Below are positions 53,853 through 62,437 of a stretch of 64,000 nucleotides of DNA, piece by piece. Within the stretch, counting starts at the first letter, position 1, and every line of letters starts with the position of its first letter. The DNA is taken from contig NZ_PVTJ01000007.1 of the NCBI RefSeq assembly GCF_003002955.1, forward strand, positions 306,438 through 370,437, read 5' to 3'. The notes below the pieces were generated by a model that was not told where the DNA came from, ran no database searches, and saw nothing but the letters and a program-made list of their open reading frames with translations. The DNA is from Glycomyces artemisiae (GTDB lineage Bacteria; Actinomycetota; Actinomycetes; Mycobacteriales; Micromonosporaceae). The position numbers were made by a program, and so were the translations under genes.

Positions 53853-54922
53853 AGCCGGGCCACCTTCCTGCGGCTGACGAGGGAGATGAAGAACGGGCCG
53901 CCGACGACGGCGCAGACGATGCCGACCTGGACTTCCGCGGGGCGGGCGGCGAGGCGGCCGATGACGTCCATGAGGACGAGGAACGCGGCCCCGGTGAGCA
54001 TCGAGTAGGGCAGGACCCAGTTCTGGTCGGGCCCGGTGAAGGCCCGCACGACGTGCGGCACGACGAGGCCGACGAAGACGATCGGGCCGCACACGGCCGT
54101 CGCGGTCCCGGCGAGCACGGTGATCGCGGCGATCCCGGCGACGCGCAGCACGCGCGGATCGACGCCGAGGCCGGTCGCGGTGGCGTCGCCGAGCGCGAGG
54201 GCGTTGAGCGGCCGGGCGAGGAGGATGCCGACGACGGCCGCGACGCCGATGAGGATCACCACGGGGAGGATCGGCGCGGTGTGGGCGTTGACGAGCGAGC
54301 CGACGGACCAGAACCGCATGGTCTCCAGGGACGCGGCGTCCATGAGCTGGATCGCGGAGACGTACGCGTACCCGGCGGCGGTGACAGCCGCGCCCGCGAG
54401 CGCGAGCCGGGCGGGGGTCGCGGTGGCGGCCCCGGCGATGAGGTAGGTCGCGACCGTGGCGACGGCCGCGCCCGCGAACGCGAACCCGATGGTCTGCGCG
54501 AACCCGGAGAAGCCGAGGAAGTACGCGGCGGTGACGACCGCGGCCGCGGCGCCGGTGTTGACGCCGAGAAGGCCCGGGTCGGCGAGCGGGTTGCGGGTCA
54601 TGGCCTGCATGAGGGCCCCGGCGAGGCCGAGCGCGGCCCCGGCCGCGAGGCCGAGGGCGGTGCGCGGCAGGCGCAGCTCGGTGACCACGGGGTAGGCGTC
54701 GGAAGCGGGGTCGGTGAGCCCGGCCCACACCTGGCCGAGGTCCATGGCGCGGGCCCCGAGCGCGACGCTCGCGACGGCGAGGGCCGCGATGACCGCAACG
54801 AGGACCACGAGTCCGGCGATGCGGCGCGCGTTGCGCGAGCGGGGCGCGGGTTCGCTTGCGTCCCTTGGGCCTTCGACCGCCACTGCGGGCGGTGCGGAGG
54901 GGGCGCGGTGCGCGGTTGACAA
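53849..54922 (-). CDS. FecCD-family siderophore permease, first subunit
   Basis: The 357-residue permease has a 30-residue Pro/Ala-rich N-terminus, then about ten helices with LRLPRTALGLAAGAALGLAG, MQAMTRNPLADPGLLGVN and VCGPIVFVGLVVPHVVRAFTG. The start codon appears to be TTG with GGAG 8 bases before it. It is the first gene of the permease-permease-ATPase operon. An IdeR-type box lies 32 bases upstream, so iron should repress it. Confidence 0.92.
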   Translation of the reverse strand: MSTAHRAPSAPPAVAVEGPRDASEPAPRSRNARRIAGLVVLVAVIAALAVASVALGARAMDLGQVWAGLTDPASDAYPVVTELRLPRTALGLAAGAALGLAGALMQAMTRNPLADPGLLGVNTGAAAAVVTAAYFLGFSGFAQTIGFAFAGAAVATVATYLIAGAATATPARLALAGAAVTAAGYAYVSAIQLMDAASLETMRFWSVGSLVNAHTAPILPVVILIGVAAVVGILLARPLNALALGDATATGLGVDPRVLRVAGIAAITVLAGTATAVCGPIVFVGLVVPHVVRAFTGPDQNWVLPYSMLTGAAFLVLMDVIGRLAARPAEVQVGIVCAVVGGPFFISLVSRRKVARL

Positions 54923-54953
54923 GTGCGGTCTCCGGCGGGATAGTGGCTGCGGT

Positions 54954-54972
54954 TTTGTTTAGGCTAACCTAA
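54954..54972. promoter_or_regulatory. IdeR/DtxR-type iron box (divergent promoter)
   Basis: The 19 bases ending TTTAGGCTAACCTAA match the consensus TTAGGTTAGSCTAACCTAA at 17 of 19 positions by my count. The box lies between the divergent permease operon and the first binding protein, so it can repress both when iron is plentiful. Confidence 0.8.
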
Positions 54973-55019
54973 CCGTCGCTCGCCCCGCCATCGCCGATCA
55001 CCCTCCGAAGGAGTTCGCC

Positions 55020-56033
55020 GTGCCACTCCCCGCTTTCGACCGCCGCCGCCTCTTCGCCGCCACGGGCGGCCTCGGCGCCGCCTCCCTCCTGGCCGCGTGC
55101 AGTGACGACGCGGAGGGCCCCGCGCAGACCGAGCCCGACGGCAAGCCGTTCTCGTTCCTCGACGAGCGCAGCGGCGAGGACGTGAAGCTCGCGGCCGTGC
55201 CGACGAACGTCGTCGCGTTCACCGGCCTGGCCGCGGCCCTGTACGACTACGGCGTCGAGGTCGCGGCGGTCTTCGGGCCGACCACGCTCTCCGACGGGCA
55301 GCCGGACCTCCAGGCCGGGCGGCTGCCCGTGGAGGAGCTGACGGTCCTCGGCAACGCCTGGGGCGAGTTCGACGTCGAGCAGTACGCCGCGCTCGGGCCC
55401 GAACTCCTCGTCTCCCACTACTACGAGGGCTTCGACCTGTGGTTCGTGCCCGAGGACCGACTGGAGGAGATCGAGTCGCTCGCGCCGGGCATCGGCATCG
55501 AGGTCTCCGAGCCGACGATCGACCAGATCATCGACCGCCATGCGGCCCTTGCCGAAGCGCTCGGCGCGGACCTGAACTCCGAGGAGAACGCCGCGGCCGT
55601 GGAGCGCTTCGGGAACGCCGCGGGGTCCGTGGCCGCCGCCGTCGCCGAGAAGCCGCTCAAGGTCCTCGCCGTGGGCGCGTGGCCCGACGGGCTGTACATC
55701 GCGAACCCGCCGACGTTCAACATCCTCGCCAAGAGCACCGAGCTCGGCGTCGACCTCGTGGTCCCCGACAACCCCGACCAGAACAACTACTGGGAGCTGC
55801 TGTCCTGGGAGAACGTCGACAAGTACGACGCCGACGTCATCTTCCTCGACACCCGGACCGGGAACCTCACGGCCGAGCAGCTCCTCGCCGAGCAGCCCAC
55901 CTGGGCGGCGCTCCCGGCAGTGGAGGCCGGGCAGGTCTACGGCTGGAACGCCGAGCCGGTGTACTCGCACGTCGGCGGCGCGATCGAGCTGGAGCGGATC
56001 GCCGAGGGGCTCACCTCGGGCCAGGCGCTCTGA
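55020..56033 (+). CDS. Ferric-siderophore-binding lipoprotein
   Basis: The 337-residue protein has a twin-arginine-like lipoprotein signal (FDRRRLFAATGGLGAASLLAAC, lipobox LAAC, Cys at about 27). A class III periplasmic-binding domain follows with the expected two lobes: AVPTNVVAFTGLAAALYDYGVEVAAVFGP, then LLSWENVDKYDADVIFLDTR. It should capture ferric siderophore for the permeases on the opposite strand. AAGGAG precedes the GTG start. The second binding protein follows after 135 bases. Confidence 0.9.
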   Translation: MPLPAFDRRRLFAATGGLGAASLLAACSDDAEGPAQTEPDGKPFSFLDERSGEDVKLAAVPTNVVAFTGLAAALYDYGVEVAAVFGPTTLSDGQPDLQAGRLPVEELTVLGNAWGEFDVEQYAALGPELLVSHYYEGFDLWFVPEDRLEEIESLAPGIGIEVSEPTIDQIIDRHAALAEALGADLNSEENAAAVERFGNAAGSVAAAVAEKPLKVLAVGAWPDGLYIANPPTFNILAKSTELGVDLVVPDNPDQNNYWELLSWENVDKYDADVIFLDTRTGNLTAEQLLAEQPTWAALPAVEAGQVYGWNAEPVYSHVGGAIELERIAEGLTSGQAL

Positions 56034-56075
56034 GTGGCTGACGCCACGTGACCGGCCCAGGTCACGCGCCCGCAA

Positions 56076-56096
56076 TCTGGTTAGGCTAGCCTAACC
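56076..56096 (+). promoter_or_regulatory. IdeR/DtxR-type iron box
   Basis: GGTTAGGCTAGCCTAACC (56079-56096) is a perfect 18-base palindrome and matches the IdeR/DmdR consensus at about 16 of 19 positions. It lies 72 bases before the second binding-protein start and gives that gene its own iron-controlled promoter. Confidence 0.8.
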
Positions 56097-56168
56097 TCGG
56101 TTCGGCCGGGCCCTGCCCATTCCGACCGCTCAGTCCGGCCCCCCGCCCTTCACGAAGGAGAAGTTCAC

Positions 56169-57200
56169 ATGGCATTCGATGCCGACAAGGTCAAGCTCGG
56201 CCGCCGCGGCCTGCTCGCCGGGGGCGGCGCCCTCGGCCTCACCGGGGCGCTCACCGCCTGCGGCTCGGGCGACGACGACGCCGACTCCGGCGCCGAGTCG
56301 ACCGGCCCCTGGTCGTTCACCGACGACCAGCCCGTCACCTCCGAGCTCGACCACGTCCCCACCAAGCTCGTCGCCTACACCGGCATGGCCGCCGCGCTGT
56401 ACGACTTCGGCATCGAGGTCCCCGCCGTCTTCGGCCCCACCACCAACGAGGACGGCACCGCCACCAGCCAGGCCGGGAACCTCCCCGTCGGCGACCTCGA
56501 AGTCTTCGGGAACACCTACGGCGAGTTCGACGTCGAGAAGTACGCGAGCTGGGGCCCCGAGGTCCTGCTCACCCACTTCTACTACGACCCGGCGACCCTC
56601 TGGTACATCCCCGAGGAGTCCAAGGACAACATCACCGGGCTCGCCGAGGTCGTGGCCCTGAGCGCCGACGACGGCGCGAACACCCTCGACGCGGTCATCG
56701 GCCGCCACGCCGAGCTCGCGAAGAGCCTCGGCGCCGACCTCGAATCGGACGAGAACACCGCGAACAAGGAGCGGTACGACGCCGCCGTCGCGGCCCTCAC
56801 CGAGGCCGCCGCCGCCAACCCCGTCACCGTCCTCGCCTGCTCCGCGGCCGCCGAGGTCTTCTACGCCTCGAACCCGGCCATGGGCAACGACATGCGGTTC
56901 TTCACCGAGCTGGGCGTCAACTTCGTGCAGCCCGACAACCTCGACGAGGGCGGCTACTTCGAGAGCCTCTCGTGGGAGAACGCCGACAAGTACCCCGCCG
57001 ACGTCCTCTTCCTCGACTCGCGCATCCAGGCCCTCCAGCCCGACGCGCTCACCGAGTTCCCGACCTGGACCGCCCTCCCGGCCGTCCAGGAGGGCCAGGT
57101 CGTCGCGTGGGAGGCCGAGCCCATGTACTCCTACGGCCTCGCCGCCGTCTCCATCGAGGCGCTCGCCGACGCCATCAAGAACGCGAAGAAGCTGGTCTAA
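56169..57200 (+). CDS. Second siderophore-binding lipoprotein
   Basis: The 343-residue paralogue of the preceding binding protein has signal LGRRGLLAGGGALGLTGALTAC (twin Arg, lipobox LTAC) and the same PBP fold: KLVAYTGMAAALYDFGIEVPAVFGPTT, FGNTYGEFDVEKYASWGPEVLLTH, LSWENADKYPADVLFLDSR. Differences in the first lobe suggest another ligand. AAGGAG precedes the ATG. It has its own IdeR box, so the two proteins may be induced separately but share one transporter. A terminator follows. Confidence 0.9.
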   Translation: MAFDADKVKLGRRGLLAGGGALGLTGALTACGSGDDDADSGAESTGPWSFTDDQPVTSELDHVPTKLVAYTGMAAALYDFGIEVPAVFGPTTNEDGTATSQAGNLPVGDLEVFGNTYGEFDVEKYASWGPEVLLTHFYYDPATLWYIPEESKDNITGLAEVVALSADDGANTLDAVIGRHAELAKSLGADLESDENTANKERYDAAVAALTEAAAANPVTVLACSAAAEVFYASNPAMGNDMRFFTELGVNFVQPDNLDEGGYFESLSWENADKYPADVLFLDSRIQALQPDALTEFPTWTALPAVQEGQVVAWEAEPMYSYGLAAVSIEALADAIKNAKKLV

Positions 57201-57242
57201 GGCAGACGGTTCTTCAACCACCACAACTGAATGCAAAGTGAA

Positions 57243-57278
57243 GAAGGGGCGGGGATCTGCGTGGACCCCCGCCCCTTC
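57243..57278. terminator. Bidirectional terminator
   Basis: GAAGGGGCGGGG and its complement flank an 11- to 12-base loop between the convergent binding-protein and nuclease genes. Confidence 0.8.
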
Positions 57279-57294
57279 GCCTTGCGTTCAGGCC

Positions 57295-59532
57295 TTACTT
57301 GATGTCGAAGACGACGACCGAAGGATCGTGGTCCGAGACGCCGTAGCGGCCGTAAGCGGGCTCCTCGCCGAAGTCCCACGCGTCGGCCGGGTAGTCGGCG
57401 TTGATGTGCGCCGAGCCGGTCCACTCGACCTCGCGCAGCAGCGCCGGGGACGCGAACATCTGGTCGAGCGTCTGCGTCTGGCCCACATAGGTGTAGGAGT
57501 ACGCGGCCGCCGGGTGGTCCTCCACCTGCACGTCGTACAGCGAGCACAGGCCCGAGTCCTCGTACATCCCCGCGAGCTGGTCCGACGGGCCGGTCCAGTC
57601 CCCCGCGATGACCTGGCCCTCGGCGAACGGGTCGTCAGGGCGCGGGAAGACGTTGAAGTCGCCGCCCGCGAGGACCTTCGCCCGGCGCTGGTGGTCCAGG
57701 ATCGCCGCGCTGATCGCCGCCACGTAGTTGGCCTGCTCGGTGCGGTGCAGCACGCGCGTGTTCGGGCTCGACGAGAAGTGGTTGTTGATCAGGTAGATCT
57801 CGCCGATGTTCCGGCCGTGCTTGTCTTTGAAGTAGAACTTCGCGGCCTGCGCGGCGCGGCTGAACACGTCGAAGCCGTTGCACGCGAACACGCCCGAGGA
57901 CTTGCACTGGTCGATGACGTCCTGCGGGAGCGAGGCGTTCAGGGCCTTCGGGTTCTGCACGTCCGCGTTGATCGCGTCGGCCTCGGTCGGGTAGTCGATC
58001 TCCGGCGAGTCGCCGAAGACCGGGTCCCAGGACTTCACGTTCGACAGGCCGGCCAGCTTGGGCTGGTACAGGAAGCCGGTCATGATGCCGCGGGTGTCGG
58101 CCGCGTCGAGGTCGCCGACGGCGGTGTAGGTCGGGCCGCCGTACTCGGCGATGACGAGCGCGAGCTCCTGGATCGAGTCGGGCGCGCCGTCGCCGCCGGT
58201 GTTCGCGTCGCCGGTGTTCACCAGGTCGCACACGAGCCGGTCCTCGCCGAGGTCGGAGTCCTTCGTCCACTCGGGGTTGACCGAGCAGACGTCCTGGGCC
58301 TCGCCCTCCTGCGTCATGAGGATCGCGGGACTCTTCAGGTCCTCGACGATCTGCGCGGCCTGGCGCTGGAGCTGGGCCTCGTACTCCTCATAGGTCGAGG
58401 GCACGTAGTCGAACGGCGGGCTGACGTTCCCCTCGGGGTCCTCGGGGTCGGTGCACCCGGCGTTGCCGGTGAAGTCGCAGCCCGAGTTCGGGTTGTCGCG
58501 GGTGTCGTACAGGTTCTCGATGTTGTACGAGGCCACGGACGCCTCGTGCTTGCCCGCGGCCTCGACCGGCTCGTTCTCCGCGGGCTCCAGGCCGCCTTCG
58601 AGGACCAGGTCCTCGGCGACCTCGACCGCGTACTTCGCGAACGAGAGGTAGATCCCGCCGGTGGCGGCCTCGGTGATGACGTCGTAGGTCTTCGCCGGGG
58701 CGATGATCGACTCGGTGGTGCCCGCGGTGGCGCGGATGCCCAGGTCGCCGATGACGAACAGGTAGCCGTTGCCGTCGTCGAAGTTCCCCTCGACGGTGTC
58801 GAGCGGGTGCGCGTCGCGGTAGGCGCGGGCGGCGTAGCCGTCCTGCTGCGCCGCTTCCGAATCCCCGCGCATGGCCCAGACCTCGCCGCCGGAGGAGAAC
58901 ACGTCGCGCCCGGCCGTGACCACCGAGTCGGCCGGGACGGTCATCTGCATGCCGAGGTGGCGGCGCATGTACTCCAGGGACGCCTTCGCGTCGTCCGGCG
59001 GGTCGACCTCCACGGACTCGACCTCGGCGAGCGGGTCGAGGCCGGTCTCCACCACGTCGTAGACGTACGCGGAGCCGCCCGAGAACTGGATGTTCCCGAA
59101 GTAGGAGCCGACGACGCCGCGCAGGACGATCTCGTCGCCCACGTTCACGGTCCAGTTGGCGCCCAGCTCTTCGCGCGCCGGGGAGCCCGCGAGGGTCCGC
59201 AGCGTCGAGTACTGGTTGTTGAACACGAAGATGCCGTCGGAGGAGTTCGCGTCGCCGTCGGTCGCGTCGGCGCGCTCCTGGAGGAAGAAGCCCTTGTTGC
59301 CCGAGGGGTCGAGGGTCTCCTGGGTGACGATGCCCTGCACGTACACGGTCTGGCCCGCGAGGGGCGAGGAGAAGTCGGTGTCGCCGTCCTCGATGGAGCC
59401 CTGGACCGCACCGATGTGGACGATGTCGGCCTGGGCCTGCGCCTGCGAGGCGAAGAGGAACCCGGAGGCGCCGATGATGACCGCGCCCGCGGCCGCCGCC
59501 GCGAGTCGGGCACGCCGTCTGAGGGACTGCAC
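57295..59532 (-). CDS. Secreted ExeM/NucH-like extracellular nuclease (OB-fold plus EEP domain)
   Basis: The 745-residue precursor has a signal peptide (RRRARLAAAAAGAVIIGASG to SQAQAQAD), an OB-fold nucleic-acid-binding region (GQTVYVQGIVTQETL, GFFLQERADA), and a C-terminal endonuclease/exonuclease/phosphatase domain. Catalytic motifs are YNIENLYD (Asn), Glu in QEGEAQ, NNHFSSS, GGDFN and GVSDHDP. It probably degrades extracellular DNA or RNA for phosphate. GTG at 59532 was chosen because GGAG lies 8 bases upstream; a GTG at 59598 would add 22 residues. AT-poor codon use matches neighbours. Confidence 0.88.
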   Translation of the reverse strand: MQSLRRRARLAAAAAGAVIIGASGFLFASQAQAQADIVHIGAVQGSIEDGDTDFSSPLAGQTVYVQGIVTQETLDPSGNKGFFLQERADATDGDANSSDGIFVFNNQYSTLRTLAGSPAREELGANWTVNVGDEIVLRGVVGSYFGNIQFSGGSAYVYDVVETGLDPLAEVESVEVDPPDDAKASLEYMRRHLGMQMTVPADSVVTAGRDVFSSGGEVWAMRGDSEAAQQDGYAARAYRDAHPLDTVEGNFDDGNGYLFVIGDLGIRATAGTTESIIAPAKTYDVITEAATGGIYLSFAKYAVEVAEDLVLEGGLEPAENEPVEAAGKHEASVASYNIENLYDTRDNPNSGCDFTGNAGCTDPEDPEGNVSPPFDYVPSTYEEYEAQLQRQAAQIVEDLKSPAILMTQEGEAQDVCSVNPEWTKDSDLGEDRLVCDLVNTGDANTGGDGAPDSIQELALVIAEYGGPTYTAVGDLDAADTRGIMTGFLYQPKLAGLSNVKSWDPVFGDSPEIDYPTEADAINADVQNPKALNASLPQDVIDQCKSSGVFACNGFDVFSRAAQAAKFYFKDKHGRNIGEIYLINNHFSSSPNTRVLHRTEQANYVAAISAAILDHQRRAKVLAGGDFNVFPRPDDPFAEGQVIAGDWTGPSDQLAGMYEDSGLCSLYDVQVEDHPAAAYSYTYVGQTQTLDQMFASPALLREVEWTGSAHINADYPADAWDFGEEPAYGRYGVSDHDPSVVVFDIK

Positions 59533-59702
59533 GGGGAAGCTCCAATGCTCTTGTGCTCGGCGCGGGGCGCCGGAAGCTGGTGATGGGGCGGTACTCACTC
59601 AACCGCAACACCTGGGCCTGCGCAAGGCCTCCAGGTGAATTCCTCGTATCATCCCACGTCTCAATTCAGCCACGCCGCCGCGTGAGGGCACCGTACGAAA
59701 TG

Positions 59703-59765
59703 GAGGCGGGGCCGCGGATCGTACATCCTATTTCCTATAGGATGTACGATCCGCGGCCCCGCCTC
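59703..59765 (-). terminator. 29-bp perfect inverted repeat after the rhamnogalacturonan lyase gene
   Basis: Two exactly complementary 29-base arms (59703-59731 and 59737-59765) flank a 5-base loop TTCCT. The arms pair GAGGCGGGGCCGCGG with a central ATCGTACATCCTAT part. It lies 25 bases after the lyase stop, so it should terminate that transcript. It is far longer than the other terminators here and has no strong T tail. Confidence 0.7.
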
Positions 59766-59790
59766 GGTTCCTCATCTCAAGCCGTCGAGC

Positions 59791-62100
59791 TCACGGCGTG
59801 TAGTAGTCGGGCACCCGCACGTCGCCGAAGTCCATGTCCGAGGCCAGGTAGAAGCTCGTGTACTGCGGCTGGTTGTAGGTGGTCTGCTGGTTCGCGACGC
59901 CCACGCGGTACTGCGGGTCGTGCATCAGCGTGAACAGCTTGTGGTCGGTGACCTCCGTCGACGTGAAGATCCGGATCGCGCTGGAGTCGCCGGTGCGGAC
60001 CAGGAGCTCCTCGCGCCAGTCGCCGAGCACGTCGGCCACGAGGCCCGGGTTCCCCTTGGTGTAGTTGTTGGTCAGGGTCCCGGCGGCGTCGAGGACCACG
60101 CCGTCCTGGTAGTCGCGGATCGTCGTCTCCTCGACGGTGGCGGCGTCGGCGCCGTGGACGAGCTGGGTCGTCAGGTCGGCGTCCCAGCGGATGCTCATGT
60201 TCGTGCCCGGCGCGGCGCCCTCGATGGGCTCGCCGGTGACGGTGAACAGGCCCTCGGGGTTCCCGGCCTGGTCCGGCGGCAGGCCCGCCCAGGCTTCGAC
60301 CCCGGAGATCGACGGGTCGATGTCGCCGACCATGCCGCGTCCGGTGTCGCGGCCGGTGTAGCCGCCCCACAGGACCTCGCCGGTCGCGGCGTCGCGCATC
60401 GCGTAGCCGTACGGCGCCCACGTGCCGCCCTCGAAGACCGAGAAGATCTCCAGGCCCTCGCGATCGGGGTCGAAGTCGCCCACGTGCAGCGCGTCGCCGT
60501 GCCCGAGCTTCGCCCAGGCGCCCGGGTTCGCCGAGCCCTCCGGCATGGTGTCGTAGGAGGAGTACAGGAGCGAGCCGTCGTCGTCGAGTGTCGCCGCGCC
60601 GTAGACGATCTCCTGCTTGCCGTCGGCGTCGACGTCGGCGACCTGCATGAAGTGGTCGCCCTGCGTGGTGAGGGTGCCCCACTCGGGGTCGGGGCCCTCG
60701 ACGCCGTGCGGGCCGTCGTTGAACGGGTTCGACATCGGGGCGTGGCCCGAGTCGGCCTGCCAGCGCTGCGTCAGGTTCCTTCCGTCCCAGTCGATCGCGG
60801 TGACGGTGGTGCGGGTGTAGTAGCCGCGGGCGAAGATCGCGCTCGGGTGCTCCCCGTCGAGGTAGGCGACGCCGGAGAGGAACCGGTCGACCCGGTTGCC
60901 GGGCTCGATGCGGGCCATGGCGTAGTCGCCCCACAGGAGGCCGTCGTCGCCGCGCTCCACGGGGAAGTCGACGGTGTCCATCTCAAGTCCGGTGCGGCCG
61001 TTGAAGACCGTGAGGTACTCGGGTCCGTCGACGATGAAGCCCTGGAAGTTCCGCAGCTGGTTCCTGGCGGAGCGGGACGGCGCGTAGACGTCGATGAAGT
61101 AGTCGGCGAGGGTTTCGGCGTCGGCCTGCGAGAGCGGGTATGCGAAGTCGAACTGGGCGTCGGCGCCGAGGGCCGCCTCGATGGTGGCGGGCCAGTCGCC
61201 GTTCACGACTTCGGGGTGGTCGCTCCAGCCCTGGAACATCTCGACGAGGTGGTCGTAGTAGTCGGCGGCCGACATCCGGTAGTCGTCCTGGTGGGTGACT
61301 CCGGCGCGGCGGTCGTCGCGGGGCAGGGTGATGTACTGCTCGCGGTCCTTGACGTACGAGGTGGTCTTGGTGCCGGGCGCGGTCTTCATCATGACCTCGG
61401 CCTTGCCGTCGCCGTCGAAGTCGTAGACGTCGAACTGCGTGTAGTGCGCGCCCGCGCGGATGTTGACGCCGAGGTCGATGCGCCAGAGCAGCTCGCCCTC
61501 CTGCGTGTAGGCGTCGAGGTAGACGTTGCCGGTGTAGCCGACCTGGGAGACGTCCTTGGAGTTCGAGGGGTCCCACTTGACGATGTACTCGTAGTCGCCG
61601 TCGCCGTCGAGGTCGCCGGGGCTGATGTCGTTGGCCTTGTAGGTGTACGCCTCTCCCGCGGGGGTGACGCCGTCGGCGGGCTTCTGGAGCGGCACGTCGA
61701 GGTGGCCGTCGGCCCAGGGCGAGACGGTGTCGGAGACGTCGTCGCGGCCGCGCTTGACGGCGACGACCTTGTACTCGGCGTCCGCGTCGCCCGCAGTGTC
61801 GAGGAAGTTGGTGGAGTCGGTGACGGTGGCGATCTTGCGGCCGTCCCGGTAGACCTTGAAGACCGCTCCTTCAAGTCCTGAATCGTTATAACCGGTGACC
61901 TCGTCTGCGAGCAGGCGCCAGCTCAGGAACACGCCGTCGCCGGTGACCGCGGCGATCAGGCCGCGGTCGAGGTCCTCCAACTGGATCTCGTCATGGCGGC
62001 CGCCGCCGTGGCCCTGCGCCGAGGCGGTGACACCGGCGCCGGCCAGCACGCCGACCAGCGCCACGGCCACTGCTCTGCGAAGTCTTCTGGGGGGTTGCAT
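59791..62100 (-). CDS. Secreted rhamnogalacturonan lyase, polysaccharide lyase family 11
   Basis: The 769-residue precursor has a signal peptide (RRLRRAVAVALVGVLAGAGVTASAQG). It then has a fibronectin-like N-terminal domain and an eight-bladed propeller-type catalytic region with calcium-binding DxDxDG repeats (GDLDGDGDYEYIVKWDPSN, YDFDGDGKAEVMMKTAPGT, ADVDADGKQEIVYGAA), which are marks of PL11 (YesW/YesX-like). It cleaves the rhamnogalacturonan I backbone of plant pectin by beta-elimination. ATG at 62100 follows GAGGAG; an earlier in-frame start has no site. A possible LacI-type operator is upstream. Confidence 0.92.
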   Translation of the reverse strand: MQPPRRLRRAVAVALVGVLAGAGVTASAQGHGGGRHDEIQLEDLDRGLIAAVTGDGVFLSWRLLADEVTGYNDSGLEGAVFKVYRDGRKIATVTDSTNFLDTAGDADAEYKVVAVKRGRDDVSDTVSPWADGHLDVPLQKPADGVTPAGEAYTYKANDISPGDLDGDGDYEYIVKWDPSNSKDVSQVGYTGNVYLDAYTQEGELLWRIDLGVNIRAGAHYTQFDVYDFDGDGKAEVMMKTAPGTKTTSYVKDREQYITLPRDDRRAGVTHQDDYRMSAADYYDHLVEMFQGWSDHPEVVNGDWPATIEAALGADAQFDFAYPLSQADAETLADYFIDVYAPSRSARNQLRNFQGFIVDGPEYLTVFNGRTGLEMDTVDFPVERGDDGLLWGDYAMARIEPGNRVDRFLSGVAYLDGEHPSAIFARGYYTRTTVTAIDWDGRNLTQRWQADSGHAPMSNPFNDGPHGVEGPDPEWGTLTTQGDHFMQVADVDADGKQEIVYGAATLDDDGSLLYSSYDTMPEGSANPGAWAKLGHGDALHVGDFDPDREGLEIFSVFEGGTWAPYGYAMRDAATGEVLWGGYTGRDTGRGMVGDIDPSISGVEAWAGLPPDQAGNPEGLFTVTGEPIEGAAPGTNMSIRWDADLTTQLVHGADAATVEETTIRDYQDGVVLDAAGTLTNNYTKGNPGLVADVLGDWREELLVRTGDSSAIRIFTSTEVTDHKLFTLMHDPQYRVGVANQQTTYNQPQYTSFYLASDMDFGDVRVPDYYTP

Positions 62101-62159
62101 CGAAGGGGCTCCTCGATTCCTGCGAGGCCGGAGCGTCGAGGGGGACCTCCGCGCCACAA

Positions 62160-62173
62160 TTGAAACGATTTAA
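62160..62173. promoter_or_regulatory. Possible LacI-type operator
   Basis: TTGAAAC-GATTTAA is an imperfect, AT-rich palindrome with a central CG, 60 bases before the lyase start. LacI-family operators have this CG-centred form. The match is only partial. Confidence 0.35.
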
Positions 62174-62292
62174 CGCATCGAAGACTATCGACATTGGCAA
62201 GCCCTGTCAAGAACCCCCCGGTGAGCCCCGACACCGCCCCCACCCCACCGCATCCGCCCCTGCCGCAATCCGGTACAGTTACCCCTCGTCCC

Positions 62293-62367
62293 GGTCGATT
62301 AGCTCAGCGGGAGAGCACTCGCTTCACACGCGAGGGGTCACTGGTTCGATCCCAGTATCGACCACCA
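62293..62367 (+). tRNA. tRNA-Val (anticodon CAC)
   Basis: The full cloverleaf is visible: acceptor stem GGTCGAT/ATCGACC, D arm with AGCTCAGCGGGAGAGC, anticodon stem CTCGC/GCGAG around loop TTCACAC giving anticodon CAC, T arm CTGGTTCGATCCCAG, discriminator A and an encoded CCA. The loop and stems have no mismatches. Its 3' end faces the int gene, so it is probably the attachment site of the integrative element. Confidence 0.96.
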
Positions 62368-62372
62368 GCACA

Positions 62373-62400
62373 AAAGCCCCGGCCTATGAGCCGGGGCTTT
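62373..62400. terminator. Terminator after tRNA-Val
   Basis: AAAGCCCCGGC and its complement flank a CTATGA loop. T and A tails on both sides let it serve the tRNA and the opposing integrase gene. Confidence 0.8.
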
Positions 62401-62437
62401 CGCGTCAGAGCCAAATCCAGAGCCAATCAGCCGATTT

